A stretch of 20,978 nucleotides of DNA. Source: Bacteroidaceae bacterium. Its GTDB lineage: Bacteria; Bacteroidota; Bacteroidia; Bacteroidales; Bacteroidaceae. The position numbers and the translations under genes are program-made. Below are positions 9,301 through 17,883 of the stretch, in pieces; position 1 is the stretch's first letter; each line of letters opens with the position of its first letter. Location of the stretch: positions 1 through 20,978 of the forward strand of contig JAFYMV010000085.1 in assembly GCA_017548225.1 (NCBI GenBank), given 5' to 3'. The notes under the pieces are model-generated. The model did not search any database, had not been told where the DNA came from, and was given only the letters and a program-made list of their open reading frames with translations.

Positions 9301-9732
9301 AATTGGAAAGACCTCTCATGCACACTCGGATTCACTTACAAATATGGCGGAGTGGTATACAACCAGACATTGGTAGACAAGATTGAAAACCAAAACATTG
9401 CATACAATCTTGACAACCGTGCTGGAGAAAATCGTTGGGAGAATCCCGGAGATGCCACACCCTATGTAGGATTTAGCCCCACTGGTGCCAATACACCAGC
9501 CAGCACACGATTCATCATGAACGACAATGAGATGCGCTTTGCCACGATGAGCGTGGGTTACCGATTCTCCAGCGAAGATTTCAAGGGATTAAGCAAAGCC
9601 AACATCGATGTGCTTGCTCTGAATTTCACTACGAACGACATAGCCCGCCTGTCTCCTATACGCATGGAACGCGGTCTTGACTATCCGTTTGCCCGTTCTT
9701 ACACCCTCTCAATGTCAATCATGTTTAGATAA
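6388..9732 (+). CDS. SusC/RagA-type TonB-dependent outer-membrane transporter with STN domain
   Basis: 1114 residues. In order: signal peptide ending near GLQAQ; STN domain at about 32-112 (KPVTLRVSNQPLGKVLEMV; HIVIEP); carboxypeptidase-regulatory-like beta sandwich at about 120-207 (DKATGEPLIGATVLV; SYIGYETVSKQV); the SusC-type junction ELDDVVVTG; a plug with DPNAEPDFQIRGDQSLG and LDGFIVP, then NITILKDAAATSVYGSRAAN; and a long 22-strand-type beta barrel to the C-terminus (SYTLSMSIMFR). It should import a ligand across the outer membrane using TonB energy, with the adjacent SusD lipoprotein as lid. The junction (SRRNKNSFTGN) and plug (LQFFDPSFKI) resemble the SusC subgroup that travels with DUF4843 and PKD-like lipoproteins, as here. 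STN domains often signal to a FecR/ECF sigma pair, but none is in this window. Confidence 0.97.
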   Translation: MKNIFKLVLAATMLTGNPIGLQAQTPDAWQDKPVTLRVSNQPLGKVLEMVAQAAGATITLQDVSLWNINKPTSIAVKDKELDKVLGELIGNQNVKIRFESNGHIVIEPDTQDEGNKVWLNASGLVLDKATGEPLIGATVLVTDGTGKGDRGCITDIDGKFSIRLTKKESITISYIGYETVSKQVLKDEHNLTIELKPSIELDDVVVTGISRRNKNSFTGNYVEVKGEALRQMNPTNILKGLQFFDPSFKIIENNSTGSDPNAEPDFQIRGDQSLGSTSSLNSMDLMLDNVSSRPNTPLFVLDGFIVPMSRILDLDPERVENITILKDAAATSVYGSRAANGVVVVETKVAPDGALSVSYNGTTTVQTPDLTDYNMMDADTKLDTEWRAGLYTPTNAAHMNLYNKYLRNILGGVDTYWLSKPLRTAIQHRHSASVAGGTDVFRYSLDVNAAMQPGVMKGSENRNMGANFNMTYMKENFTMRANVNLSESNSKNSPYGSFSQYTRLNPYYIPVDEHGNPEKILDNNTVSGQSTIITNPLYDATIGIKDASNSLSMTTNLSLEYMILRNLRITEQLSYTRGMAGTDKFLPAEHSSFELEDDLTRKGSYYMSTGDMSSWSSNLGINYNLVFGEHLFSTFANWTVNEDRNNYVNLSATGYPDVHMNDFIFGNKMETNMSNIGSENISRSIGLIGQFSYSYANRYSVDFNLSGEASSRYANHDLVPFWSVGGRWNAHNERWLQGYLSNLVLRASYGITGEQNFSPSDAIEYYTYSGTMRPYNSFPVLGALLSGLNNPALGWAETHNTSTSVDLGFWKNRVNLTFNYYDNITKELLTSYDLAPSTGYSTMVMNAGELQNRGFDASLNVIAMQNLRKEFFWTVSANANRNRNKILHLSEYLKKINEEQMKSATAPLPQYHEGESTTTLYVVRSLGVDPVTGKEVYLKRDGTKTFVWNANDKVPVGDTNPKISGTFSSSVNWKDLSCTLGFTYKYGGVVYNQTLVDKIENQNIAYNLDNRAGENRWENPGDATPYVGFSPTGANTPASTRFIMNDNEMRFATMSVGYRFSSEDFKGLSKANIDVLALNFTTNDIARLSPIRMERGLDYPFARSYTLSMSIMFR

Positions 9733-9771
9733 GCAGGCAACAGCTATTCAGAATTAAATGGAATTTGTAAT

Positions 9772-11202
9772 ATGAAAAAGTATATATATACACTCCTGAT
9801 AAGCCTCATCACCCTCACGGCTTGTACCGATTGGTTGGATGTAGCACCCAACACTGATGTGCCGGCCAAAGATTTGTTCACTACCGAAAACGGATTCATG
9901 AGTTCATTGGCAGGACTCTACATCGTGATGACCGAAGAGAACACCTACGGCAAAAACATGAGTTTCGGCCTCGTAGAGCAATTAGCACAAATGTACGACA
10001 AGCTCCCCGACGGCACATCAGACCGCAATAGCGTATACATTTACGACCAGGAGACTAGCGGTGCCTACAACACCAAAGGCGTGCTTGCCAATGTATGGCA
10101 GGCCCAATATCACACCATAGCCAACGCCAACAACCTACTGAAATGGTGGAATCTCAATGCCGGAGCAGTGATTCCCAATGAAGACACACGCAACATGATA
10201 CGAGGCGAAGCATTGGCGCTCCGTGCCTTCCTGCACTTTGACCTATTGCGTGGATGGGGCCCCATGAATTACGCCAAAGACGAAAAGGCCCAAGGAATGA
10301 AATGCATCCCCTATCGTACTGTAGCCAATCATTCCAAGCAACCCTTGCTCCCAGCTAAAGACATCATCCGCAACATTCTCAATGACTTGCACGAGGCACG
10401 CGAATGCATGAGCCACGAGAAGGACCTTGATTTGAGCGATCAAACCAACGACCGCCAGTTCCGCATGAACTACCATGCCATCAATGCCATGCTGGCTCGT
10501 GTATACAACTACGCCGGCATCAAGGATAGCGCATTCATCTATGCCAAGATGGTGATTGATGAGTGCGGACTTATCCTTCAGAATGGAAATGACAATGACC
10601 CCATACTCTCTCAAGAGGTCATCTGCGGACTCTCCATGCATGAATTAAAAGACAATCTTTCAGAATACTTTGCCTATGGCGAGAAAATCAGTACAAAGTA
10701 CTACCTGAACATCTCAACCCTGAATGCCATATACGAGAGCGTAGGTACAGAGAGTGAAGATATGCGCGCCCAAGGCACCGCCTTCAACCGCAACAATGAG
10801 TTGCAATATGCCATCACATTGAAATACATTGACAATGACAACGGGGTGATTCCTCTCATCCGCCTTCCCGAGATGTACTACATCGCTTGCGAATCGGCAT
10901 CATCAAACAAGGAAGCAGCCACCTACATCAACAGTGTACGCAACAAACGAGGTATCTCCAAAGCCAAAGATGTGGTGTGCGACACCGACGAGCTACGCGC
11001 CACCGCATTGGACAAGGAATATCGCAAAGAGTTCTATGGCGAAGGCCAGTATTTCTGGTTCCTCAAGACCCATGGCATCACGGGAGAGTTGTCGCATTGT
11101 CCCGAAACGAAACTTGCAGAAGAACACTTTGTATTCCCTCTTCCCGATAGAGAGCTTGAGTATGGCTGGACATCTGAAGAAGACACCGACACACAGAACT
11201 AG
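9772..11202 (+). CDS. SusD/RagB family nutrient-binding surface lipoprotein
   Basis: 476 residues. The lipoprotein signal ends in LTAC with Cys18 as the lipidation site, followed by TDWLDVAPNTDVPAKDLF, a typical SusD opening. Further family features are the helical region with NANNLLKWW and RGEALALRAFLHFDLLRGWG, and the C-terminal section YRKEFYGEGQYFWFLKTHG. It should sit on the cell surface as the ligand-gated lid of the SusC protein encoded 39 nt upstream. The ligand cannot be told from sequence, and no carbohydrate-active enzyme is nearby to suggest a glycan. The downstream lipoprotein gene starts after 14 nt. Confidence 0.96.
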   Translation: MKKYIYTLLISLITLTACTDWLDVAPNTDVPAKDLFTTENGFMSSLAGLYIVMTEENTYGKNMSFGLVEQLAQMYDKLPDGTSDRNSVYIYDQETSGAYNTKGVLANVWQAQYHTIANANNLLKWWNLNAGAVIPNEDTRNMIRGEALALRAFLHFDLLRGWGPMNYAKDEKAQGMKCIPYRTVANHSKQPLLPAKDIIRNILNDLHEARECMSHEKDLDLSDQTNDRQFRMNYHAINAMLARVYNYAGIKDSAFIYAKMVIDECGLILQNGNDNDPILSQEVICGLSMHELKDNLSEYFAYGEKISTKYYLNISTLNAIYESVGTESEDMRAQGTAFNRNNELQYAITLKYIDNDNGVIPLIRLPEMYYIACESASSNKEAATYINSVRNKRGISKAKDVVCDTDELRATALDKEYRKEFYGEGQYFWFLKTHGITGELSHCPETKLAEEHFVFPLPDRELEYGWTSEEDTDTQN

Positions 11203-11216
11203 ACTCCGAATATGAT

Positions 11217-12566
11217 ATGAAAAAGAATATACTACACATCGCCTCGCTGCTACTCCTTATACTGGCCTTTTCCTCTTGCGAAAAGCGCGAGCCTGATCTT
11301 TTTGACGAGGGAGCCAACGGCGCCTATTTCGACTATGAGCATGCTGCAGATTTCAGCCAGACAATAAACTTTGCCGACCACATCGTAGGCGCCCCTGACA
11401 CTGTACCCGTAATACTGAAGGTAAAGTTACTCGGCTACCTTTACGATGAAGCCCGCACCCTGACAATCAAGACACAAGGAATCGAAGGCTACCCATTGGC
11501 CCATGTTGCCATCGATGAGGTAGTGTTCGCTAACAAAGAGTACGAAAAGCTGGTAGAAGTCAAGGTTGAGCGCCCCGCTCAGGAAGACACCCTCTATGCC
11601 GTTTGCATATACCTCGACGGCAGCGGTGACATAGGAACGGGAATAGCAGGAAAAGACATAATCAATCTCTATGTTACAGAGAAATATAGCAAGCCCGATG
11701 TATGGTACAGCCACATGGAGACCTACCTGGGCGGATGGAACAAAGAGAAGCACCTGTACCTTGCCAAGTATACGGGAGACGACTTGTTCTATAACAATCT
11801 CTATGACAAGGAGCTTGACATGCATCTCTTCGATTCTATTATCAGTCTCAATGTGAGTGCCGTCAATGCACTGCTCGCCAACGAGCCAACCTATACGATA
11901 ACAGCAGACCTCCCCATACTTAAGGAGACCGACTATCCCGCCTACACCGAGCCCTATTTCTGGCACTTGTACGAAGAGTACCTTGGGGCATTCAGAGCGG
12001 ATAAGTTCTGCCGTTTCACCACCCTATTGGGCGGTTCCAATACAAGAGACATCGCAGCATTGTATGCTAGCGAAGCCGGTATACAAAAGATGATCGAAGA
12101 AACCGAAAATTTCCACAAAAGCGATGTGCTGAATATGCTGAATGAGTATTACAGCTATGCCTTGACCGGAATGCCTATTGCAGAATACAAGGTTCTCTGC
12201 TGGGTAGAGATGAACAATAATGTCAACTACACCATGCGTATCCCCTATTGGTGGGAAGACCCCCAAGCGTTGGGCACTGCAGATATCGTGAAGCAGTATT
12301 TCGGCGAGTATGAAGCCGAGAAATACCAGTTCATGCTGAAAACCATGATGAAAGAGGATGGAGAGACCAACTTCATTGCCGCTTCTATCCTTCCCTTCGC
12401 GTATGACCTGGAGCAAGGCAGGTACACCTGGGACCAATCACCCTTCGGTGTAAAGCAATTGGCCGGAGAGGAACGCCTCAAAGAGTGCTACCGAATCATC
12501 AAAGCAGCCAACAACAAGCGTCCTTCATTAAAGCAGTTCGACATCCCCGATGTAGTACTTGACTGA
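11217..12566 (+). CDS. DUF4843-type surface lipoprotein
   Basis: 449 residues with a lipoprotein signal ending in AFSSC (Cys21), followed by charged residues (EKREPDLFDEG). The first ~160 residues are beta-rich, and the segment PVILKVKLLGYLYDEARTL followed by a VVFANKEYEKLVEVKV strand fits the DUF4843 domain found beside SusC/SusD pairs in Bacteroidales. The C-terminal ~280 residues are mostly helical and aromatic-rich (WYSHMETYLGGWNKEKHLY) and look like the partly conserved tail of that family. It is probably an accessory surface protein of the SusC/D complex. It is encoded between susD (14 nt away) and the PKD-like lipoprotein gene (27 nt away), the usual order for this subgroup. Its biochemical role is not known. 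Confidence 0.82.
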   Translation: MKKNILHIASLLLLILAFSSCEKREPDLFDEGANGAYFDYEHAADFSQTINFADHIVGAPDTVPVILKVKLLGYLYDEARTLTIKTQGIEGYPLAHVAIDEVVFANKEYEKLVEVKVERPAQEDTLYAVCIYLDGSGDIGTGIAGKDIINLYVTEKYSKPDVWYSHMETYLGGWNKEKHLYLAKYTGDDLFYNNLYDKELDMHLFDSIISLNVSAVNALLANEPTYTITADLPILKETDYPAYTEPYFWHLYEEYLGAFRADKFCRFTTLLGGSNTRDIAALYASEAGIQKMIEETENFHKSDVLNMLNEYYSYALTGMPIAEYKVLCWVEMNNNVNYTMRIPYWWEDPQALGTADIVKQYFGEYEAEKYQFMLKTMMKEDGETNFIAASILPFAYDLEQGRYTWDQSPFGVKQLAGEERLKECYRIIKAANNKRPSLKQFDIPDVVLD

Positions 12567-12593
12567 TTACCACCGTTATAAAAGATAGTTTTT

Positions 12594-14327
12594 ATGAAAA
12601 AGATAACTGCCATCCTATCACTGGCACTCCTCATGGTCAGTTGCTATAAAGACCAAGGAAACTACGACTATACCCTAGGCTCTATGAACGAGATACTATC
12701 GGTAACCTTCTCTCCATCCGTAGTCAAGACTGCCGAAGGTGAGGTCATCGAGGTACAGCAGGCTTTGGATGAGAAGAGTAGTTCGCGCCGTATCGAAGCC
12801 ACCGTAGAGCAGACCATCTCCACCTCGCTCGACGACCTGGAGTTCTACTGGTGCCGCACCTACACCAACGAGCAAGGCAAGGGAGTGAAGGACACCATAC
12901 GCACCAAGGGCTACCTAGAGTTCGACCTCCCCGTAGGCAAGGCCATGTCATACAACATCTTCCTACAAGTGTACGACACGAGCACCGAACTATCCTACTA
13001 TGCTCAGTTCACAATCAAGACACGCCCCCTATTCAAGAACAGTCTCTTCGTATTGCATGGCAACGAGGGCGCCCGCAAATTGGGCAATATCGAGGTTATC
13101 GGCAGCGAGACCAAGTTCTATGCCGATGTGAAGGCAGTAACCAAAGACAACAATCACTACGAGAACGCCACGGGCATAGGATATACCACCTACTTAAACA
13201 TCCCCGAAGACCGTTCCAATTCCAATATCGCGGTTACCAATGCATTGACCATCTATGCCGATTATGGAGAGTCAAGAGCCTATAATCCTCATGGGATGAA
13301 TGTAAGGTATACGGCCCAACAGATATTCAAGCCCGAGAGCGGTAACTTTGCCTACCGCAAGACCATACAGACTGGCGACCCTTCAAACTACACCCAATAC
13401 AAGGTAGTGCTCACCGAAACGGGAGAGGCATACACAGGCAACTATGTACATGCACTCTACAAGCCCGGATTTGCTTGTGAAGGCAATACCGACCTACCCC
13501 ATCAGACCGACTATACGATTACCGCTGCCACTATCACCCACAACCGTTTTCTCTTGTGGGATGCCAAGAACGGCCGCTTCCTTTATGCCGCCAAGGACGA
13601 TCCAGGCTTTGCCGTCGACGAAGGCAGTTCCATCAAGTCCAGCTACAACTCCTCAAGCCCATTGCTCGATGCCCATGTCGATTTCTTGGGCTTGCAGAAG
13701 TCTCCCGCCGAGATGACCGCCGTGATGGGCTACATTAACTATCGCGACAACTATAGCCAGCAAAACCCCTATTTCATTTTTAAGGATGAGTCTACGGGTG
13801 AGTACTACCGCTACGAACTCCTCATGCTCGATATCGGTGATGGCAGCAAAGCAAATCAGCGTCGTGGCATCGATGGCGAAGAGGAGAAGCTTGCCGCCTA
13901 CACCATCATCAGCGAAAAGAAACTCACGGGGCTTACCCCTACCGACATGTCTACCATCACCTACAATTCATGGTTTACCACAGCCAATCTCTTCTTTGCC
14001 GAAGGAGGCACGGTATATCGCTACAATGTTTCAAATGGTGATAAATACATCGTCTACGAAGCTCCCGAGGGCTATGAGGTAACAAAGATCAAGTTCCGCA
14101 CCGAAGAGAGCTCTCCGTTCAGTGATGATCTCGGTCTATACCTTAACATTGTCATGTACAACGGCACTCACGGAGCCATCGGAGAAATCAAATTGACCAC
14201 CGCAGCCGATGTCGACACCGACTACCCCTCCCTCTTCTACGACAAGGACAACAACGGCAATCACCTATGGGGAGAGATCAAGGATATACAGTTCGTATAT
14301 GACTATATCTACAAGATGATTTATTGA
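12594..14327 (+). CDS. PKD-like family surface lipoprotein
   Basis: 577 residues with a short lipoprotein signal ending in MVSC (Cys17). The mature start YKDQGNYDYTLGSMNEI is characteristic of the Bacteroidales 'PKD-like family' lipoproteins encoded with SusC, SusD and DUF4843 proteins. A beta-sandwich region (about 30-150) contains LEFYWCRTYTNEQGKG and SYNIFLQVYDTS, the tyrosine-rich pattern of PKD-like folds. The remaining ~400 residues are beta-rich, with FLLWDAKNGRFLYAAKD and NLFFAEGGTVYRYNVSNGD suggesting a propeller-like domain. It is probably surface-exposed and binds or presents the ligand for the SusC/D pair. No catalytic motif is visible. It is the last lipoprotein gene before the set of three periplasmic thioredoxin-like genes, which starts after 57 nt. 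Confidence 0.82.
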   Translation: MKKITAILSLALLMVSCYKDQGNYDYTLGSMNEILSVTFSPSVVKTAEGEVIEVQQALDEKSSSRRIEATVEQTISTSLDDLEFYWCRTYTNEQGKGVKDTIRTKGYLEFDLPVGKAMSYNIFLQVYDTSTELSYYAQFTIKTRPLFKNSLFVLHGNEGARKLGNIEVIGSETKFYADVKAVTKDNNHYENATGIGYTTYLNIPEDRSNSNIAVTNALTIYADYGESRAYNPHGMNVRYTAQQIFKPESGNFAYRKTIQTGDPSNYTQYKVVLTETGEAYTGNYVHALYKPGFACEGNTDLPHQTDYTITAATITHNRFLLWDAKNGRFLYAAKDDPGFAVDEGSSIKSSYNSSSPLLDAHVDFLGLQKSPAEMTAVMGYINYRDNYSQQNPYFIFKDESTGEYYRYELLMLDIGDGSKANQRRGIDGEEEKLAAYTIISEKKLTGLTPTDMSTITYNSWFTTANLFFAEGGTVYRYNVSNGDKYIVYEAPEGYEVTKIKFRTEESSPFSDDLGLYLNIVMYNGTHGAIGEIKLTTAADVDTDYPSLFYDKDNNGNHLWGEIKDIQFVYDYIYKMIY

Positions 14328-14384
14328 AACAAACAAGTCAAGCATTAAGAACCAACACCATAGCAAACCATATACAACAACTCT

Positions 14385-15485
14385 ATGAGAAAGACCATAC
14401 TACTCGCATTGCTCATGCTGTGCAATGCACTGAGTTCAAGCGTACAAGCCGAGAATATCACCATTGAGGGAAAACTCGAGGGTATCAAGAAGGGACGCCT
14501 ATACCTGCTCGCACGCGTCTCGGAAGAGAAGACCGACACCTTAGGCTTCTGCGACTTCAAGCGGAGCAAGTTTTCCTTGACTGCCGAAGCCACCGAGCCC
14601 ATCATGGCACAACTCGTTCTGGACGGCTTTTCCGGTGGTTTCATGCTCTTTGCCGAGCCGGGTACAACCTACCATGCCTATTTGAGCGAAGGGGACAACT
14701 ACTACATCAAGGGAGGCAAGCTCAACGACAGCTACACCGCCCACATGAAGATGTCCGACTCATTGCGCATCTCCATTGCCGGCTTACAGGAACGCTACGA
14801 TGCGATGCGTGCAGCAAAGAAACTGCGCAGCGCAAGCCTTATCAACGACACCTTACGACGCGAGCAAGAGACATTGCGGACATTGACAACCGATTTCCTC
14901 AACAGTAATGACAATATCATCACCGCCTACACCTTCTACTCCAACATGGTGATGCGCGATGCCAGTCTCACCGAGACACGCAAGCTATATGGTGCGATGG
15001 GCGATGGAGCAAAGAATACGCAGTACGGGCGCATGATAAAGGAGCGTATCACTCGCATGGCCAAGACTGAAGGCGGTGCCTCTGCACCCGATTTCACCCT
15101 ACCCGATACGCTGGGCAACATGATTACAATGAGCAGCGTAAAAGGAAAGATCAAGATTGTCGATTTCTGGGCCAGCTGGTGTGGTCCTTGCCGTCTCAAC
15201 AACCCTTCACTCCGCAAGTTGTATGAGGAGTTCCACCCCAAAGGATTGGAGATCATCGGAGTATCACTCGACACCAACAAAGCAGCGTGGAAGAAAGCCA
15301 TAGAGAAGGACGGACTCAGCTGGATTAATGTATCATCGCTCAAGGGTTGGAAATGCGACATCGTGAGCCTATACAGTGTAAAAGGCATACCCGCGCTCTT
15401 CGTGCTTGATGAAGACAACAACATCATCGCCACAGGGCTGAAGGGCGAACAATTAAGAGCATTCTTGCAAGAGAGACTAAAATAA
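14385..15485 (+). CDS. TlpA-family thiol-disulfide protein with DUF4369 N-terminus (CGPC active site)
   Basis: 366 residues with a cleavable leader ending near SVQA-E, so soluble in the periplasm. Residues ~25-120 form a DUF4369-type domain (ITIEGKLEGIKKGRLYLLA; LFAEPGTTYHAYLSEGD). A helical linker runs to about 225, and a TlpA/AhpC-like thioredoxin domain follows (ASAPDFTLPDTLGN; FWASWCGPCRLN). The active-site cysteines are Cys266 and Cys269, and the cis-proline of the fold is Pro336 in VKGIPALFV. It should reduce or oxidise protein or small-molecule thiols in the periplasm; DsbD, encoded divergently in this window, is a natural electron donor. It is the first of three consecutive related genes, and the next begins after 28 nt. 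Confidence 0.93.
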   Translation: MRKTILLALLMLCNALSSSVQAENITIEGKLEGIKKGRLYLLARVSEEKTDTLGFCDFKRSKFSLTAEATEPIMAQLVLDGFSGGFMLFAEPGTTYHAYLSEGDNYYIKGGKLNDSYTAHMKMSDSLRISIAGLQERYDAMRAAKKLRSASLINDTLRREQETLRTLTTDFLNSNDNIITAYTFYSNMVMRDASLTETRKLYGAMGDGAKNTQYGRMIKERITRMAKTEGGASAPDFTLPDTLGNMITMSSVKGKIKIVDFWASWCGPCRLNNPSLRKLYEEFHPKGLEIIGVSLDTNKAAWKKAIEKDGLSWINVSSLKGWKCDIVSLYSVKGIPALFVLDEDNNIIATGLKGEQLRAFLQERLK

Positions 15486-15513
15486 TTGTCATACCGAACC
15501 GTTTATATACATT

Positions 15514-16665
15514 ATGAGAAAATTATTCGCACTGACATTATTGGCAATAGCCACATTGGCTACGGCACAAGAGAAGAGGTTTGTCATCCGTGGTGAGATG
15601 AGCAGCCCCATGCTATGCTATAGTGATGAAAGCGTCAAAGAGGTTGCGTTAGAGCAGAATATCGATGGACAATCCATCGTGTTGGCCACCTCACCCGTCG
15701 AAGATGGCAAGTTTATACTGGAAGGTCTTGTACCCGCGTCATTGGGGCTGTACAACATCACAGGCTTTGACAATGGCAGCATACAAGTCTTTCTCGAAGA
15801 GGGTGAGATTAAGATAGGTCCATTCGACGCAGCATACCCTGTAGGAGCCAAGATCGGCGGCACCCCTTGCAACGACACCTATCAAGCCTATCTCAACTTG
15901 AGCAGCCAGTGCACCAAGGAGGCCAAAGCCCGCATGAAGGCCGCACAGGCAAGCATCCCCGCCGAGATGAAGGGCGACCCGATGGCCGAGCTGAACTATA
16001 CCTCGCCTACCTTCTATGTCAACAACCTGCATTTCAAGGTGAGCGCCATCGACTTCATATACCGCAATCTCGATTCCCCCGTGGCGTTGTATGTCATCAA
16101 GTATGCCATGGTGCCCATGTTCACGACAGACAAGATTCAGACCTTCCTGGATGCCGTGTCGCCCGAGCTGCACACGCTGTCCATATATAAGGAATTGGTC
16201 AATGAGGTACGCTCCGCCAATCTCAAGGTAGGCGCTGAAGCCCCCGACATCAGCGGCACCACCCCCGAGGGAGAGGAGATCTCCTTGTCAGACTTTAGGG
16301 GCAAGTATGTATTTGTCGATTTCTGGGCAAGCTGGTGCGCTCCCTGCCGCCGCGAAATCCCCTACTTGAAAGAGGCACTTGCATACTCCGAGAATAGCGA
16401 CAACTTAGTGGTATTCAGCTACTCTATCGACAGCAAGCGCCCCGATTGGGTCAACTGCATAGCCAAGAACCAATTGGTACACAAGAACTGGGTACACCTC
16501 TCTACCCTGAAGGGTTGGAATAGCGAAGGTATCAAACTCTTCAGCGTGAAGGGTATCCCATTCACCGCACTGATTGATCCGGAAGGCAATGTCGTCGCAT
16601 TCAATCTCCGCGGCGAAGAGATGGTAAAGAAACTGAAGAGCATCGTAGACGGTGCAAACGACTAA
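15514..16665 (+). CDS. TlpA-family thiol-disulfide protein with DUF4369-like N-terminus (CAPC active site)
   Basis: 383 residues, leader cleaved near ATLATAQ. The N-terminal ~110 residues are beta-rich and DUF4369-like (KFILEGLVPASLGLYNITG; VFLEEGEIKIGPF). A helical linker follows, then a thioredoxin domain from about 237 (KVGAEAPDISGTTPEGEEI). The active site is Cys275-A-P-Cys278 in FWASWCAPCRREIPYL, and the cis-proline is Pro349 in SVKGIPFTALIDPEG. It is expected to be a periplasmic thiol oxidoreductase, paralogous to its two neighbours in domain plan but clearly diverged in sequence. The stop is followed by the next start after only 13 nt, which indicates co-transcription. Confidence 0.93.
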   Translation: MRKLFALTLLAIATLATAQEKRFVIRGEMSSPMLCYSDESVKEVALEQNIDGQSIVLATSPVEDGKFILEGLVPASLGLYNITGFDNGSIQVFLEEGEIKIGPFDAAYPVGAKIGGTPCNDTYQAYLNLSSQCTKEAKARMKAAQASIPAEMKGDPMAELNYTSPTFYVNNLHFKVSAIDFIYRNLDSPVALYVIKYAMVPMFTTDKIQTFLDAVSPELHTLSIYKELVNEVRSANLKVGAEAPDISGTTPEGEEISLSDFRGKYVFVDFWASWCAPCRREIPYLKEALAYSENSDNLVVFSYSIDSKRPDWVNCIAKNQLVHKNWVHLSTLKGWNSEGIKLFSVKGIPFTALIDPEGNVVAFNLRGEEMVKKLKSIVDGAND

Positions 16666-16678
16666 AACACATATCCCT

Positions 16679-17854
16679 ATGCGCAACAAGATACTATCAA
16701 TCATAGCAGTAGCCGGCTGCATGGCCGTTAGTGCACAAGAAACCTGCATCATCACCGGCAGCCTGGCCGACAACCAGTTGGCCGATGGCAAAAAAGTAAA
16801 AAAGGTCTATCTTACCCGCACCAATGAGTTTGGTGTAGCCACAACGGTGGCCACCGCCAAGGTCAAGAAGGATGGCTACACATTCAAGTACAAGCTGACT
16901 CCTGATGAGCCCGTAATGCAGTACACCATCACCGGATTTGGCGACAGTCAGGGCATTGACCTTTTCGTAGAGCCGGGCGAGATAGCCGTTGCCACCCCTT
17001 CGGCCATTCATCCGGAGCATAGCACAGTAGTGGGTACACCCACCAACGACACCTACACCGCATACAAGGCTATCGCCCACGAGGCGGCATGTGAGGCAGC
17101 CCGCCAGATTGCCGCATTGGAGCAGCAGCACGGCAAGGAGTGGCTCGAAAGCAAAGAAGGCAAGAGTGCAGTGAAGAGAATCAAGGCTGCAGAGGCCGTC
17201 AACGCCGAGTCGCAGTCGCTGCGCTTCCTCATAGACCACCACGACTCCCCCATGACCCCGCTCGTGGCCGAGCAGACCCTGCTCCCCAAGTTCAGCGCAG
17301 CCTATGCCGAACAAATCACCAAGAGCATCGCCCTATCCTTGCAAGACCATCCCTACTACCACTCGCTCCGCAACACCATGCTTGCCAACAGCCTTAAGGT
17401 GGGCAATGAAGCTCCAGACATCACCCTGCCCATGCTCATAGGAGATACCAAGCACCTGACCGACTATCGCGGCAAGTACATCCTTCTCCATTTCTGGGCC
17501 GAAGGAGAGAAGAGTGCCGACACATTTGCCGAGTTGCAGCATGTGTACGAAGTGGTGAAGGAGCACCCAGAGCAGTTCATGATCCTCAGCATCTCGCTGG
17601 ACAGCGATGTATCGGCATGGGAAAAGGCAGTAAAGAGCTATGGCGTTGACCGCACGGCATGGCTGCACGCCTGCGATGGTGTCGGCCCCGAGTCTCCTGC
17701 AGCAAAGCGCTATGGCATAGCACATACACCCCAAATCGTATTCATCGAGCCCGAAGGCCATGCCATATCGCTGAATATGGATTTGGACGAAATCACGATG
17801 CGCATAGAGCAAATCCTTATGGGCGACCTTTACTACCTTGACCAAGAGAAATAA
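16679..17854 (+). CDS. TlpA-like protein with a degenerate active site (no CxxC)
   Basis: 391 residues from the ATG at 16679. An in-frame ATG at 16652 would overlap the preceding gene and put nine extra residues before the leader, while 16679 gives a clean signal peptide (MRNKILSIIAVAGCMAVSAQ). The layout copies its two upstream neighbours: beta-rich DUF4369-like domain (YTITGFGDSQGIDLFVEPGE), helical linker, and thioredoxin fold from about 240 (KVGNEAPDITLPML; YRGKYILLHFW). Where active relatives read FWASWCGPC, this one reads FWAEGEKSA (Trp273 onward), so both catalytic cysteines are replaced (Glu277 and Ala280 by simple alignment). The cis-proline is kept (Pro351, HTPQIVFIEPEG). It is probably a non-redox binding or partner protein. 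The reading frame is intact, so it is not an obvious pseudogene. Confidence 0.88.
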   Translation: MRNKILSIIAVAGCMAVSAQETCIITGSLADNQLADGKKVKKVYLTRTNEFGVATTVATAKVKKDGYTFKYKLTPDEPVMQYTITGFGDSQGIDLFVEPGEIAVATPSAIHPEHSTVVGTPTNDTYTAYKAIAHEAACEAARQIAALEQQHGKEWLESKEGKSAVKRIKAAEAVNAESQSLRFLIDHHDSPMTPLVAEQTLLPKFSAAYAEQITKSIALSLQDHPYYHSLRNTMLANSLKVGNEAPDITLPMLIGDTKHLTDYRGKYILLHFWAEGEKSADTFAELQHVYEVVKEHPEQFMILSISLDSDVSAWEKAVKSYGVDRTAWLHACDGVGPESPAAKRYGIAHTPQIVFIEPEGHAISLNMDLDEITMRIEQILMGDLYYLDQEK

Positions 17855-17883
17855 CCCGTACCATCCCTAAAAGCCGTTCCCCG

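Noticed and set aside
16652..16678. Upstream ATG for the third TlpA-like gene
   Set aside because: It overlaps the previous coding sequence and would place nine polar residues before an otherwise normal leader; the ATG at 16679 fits better.
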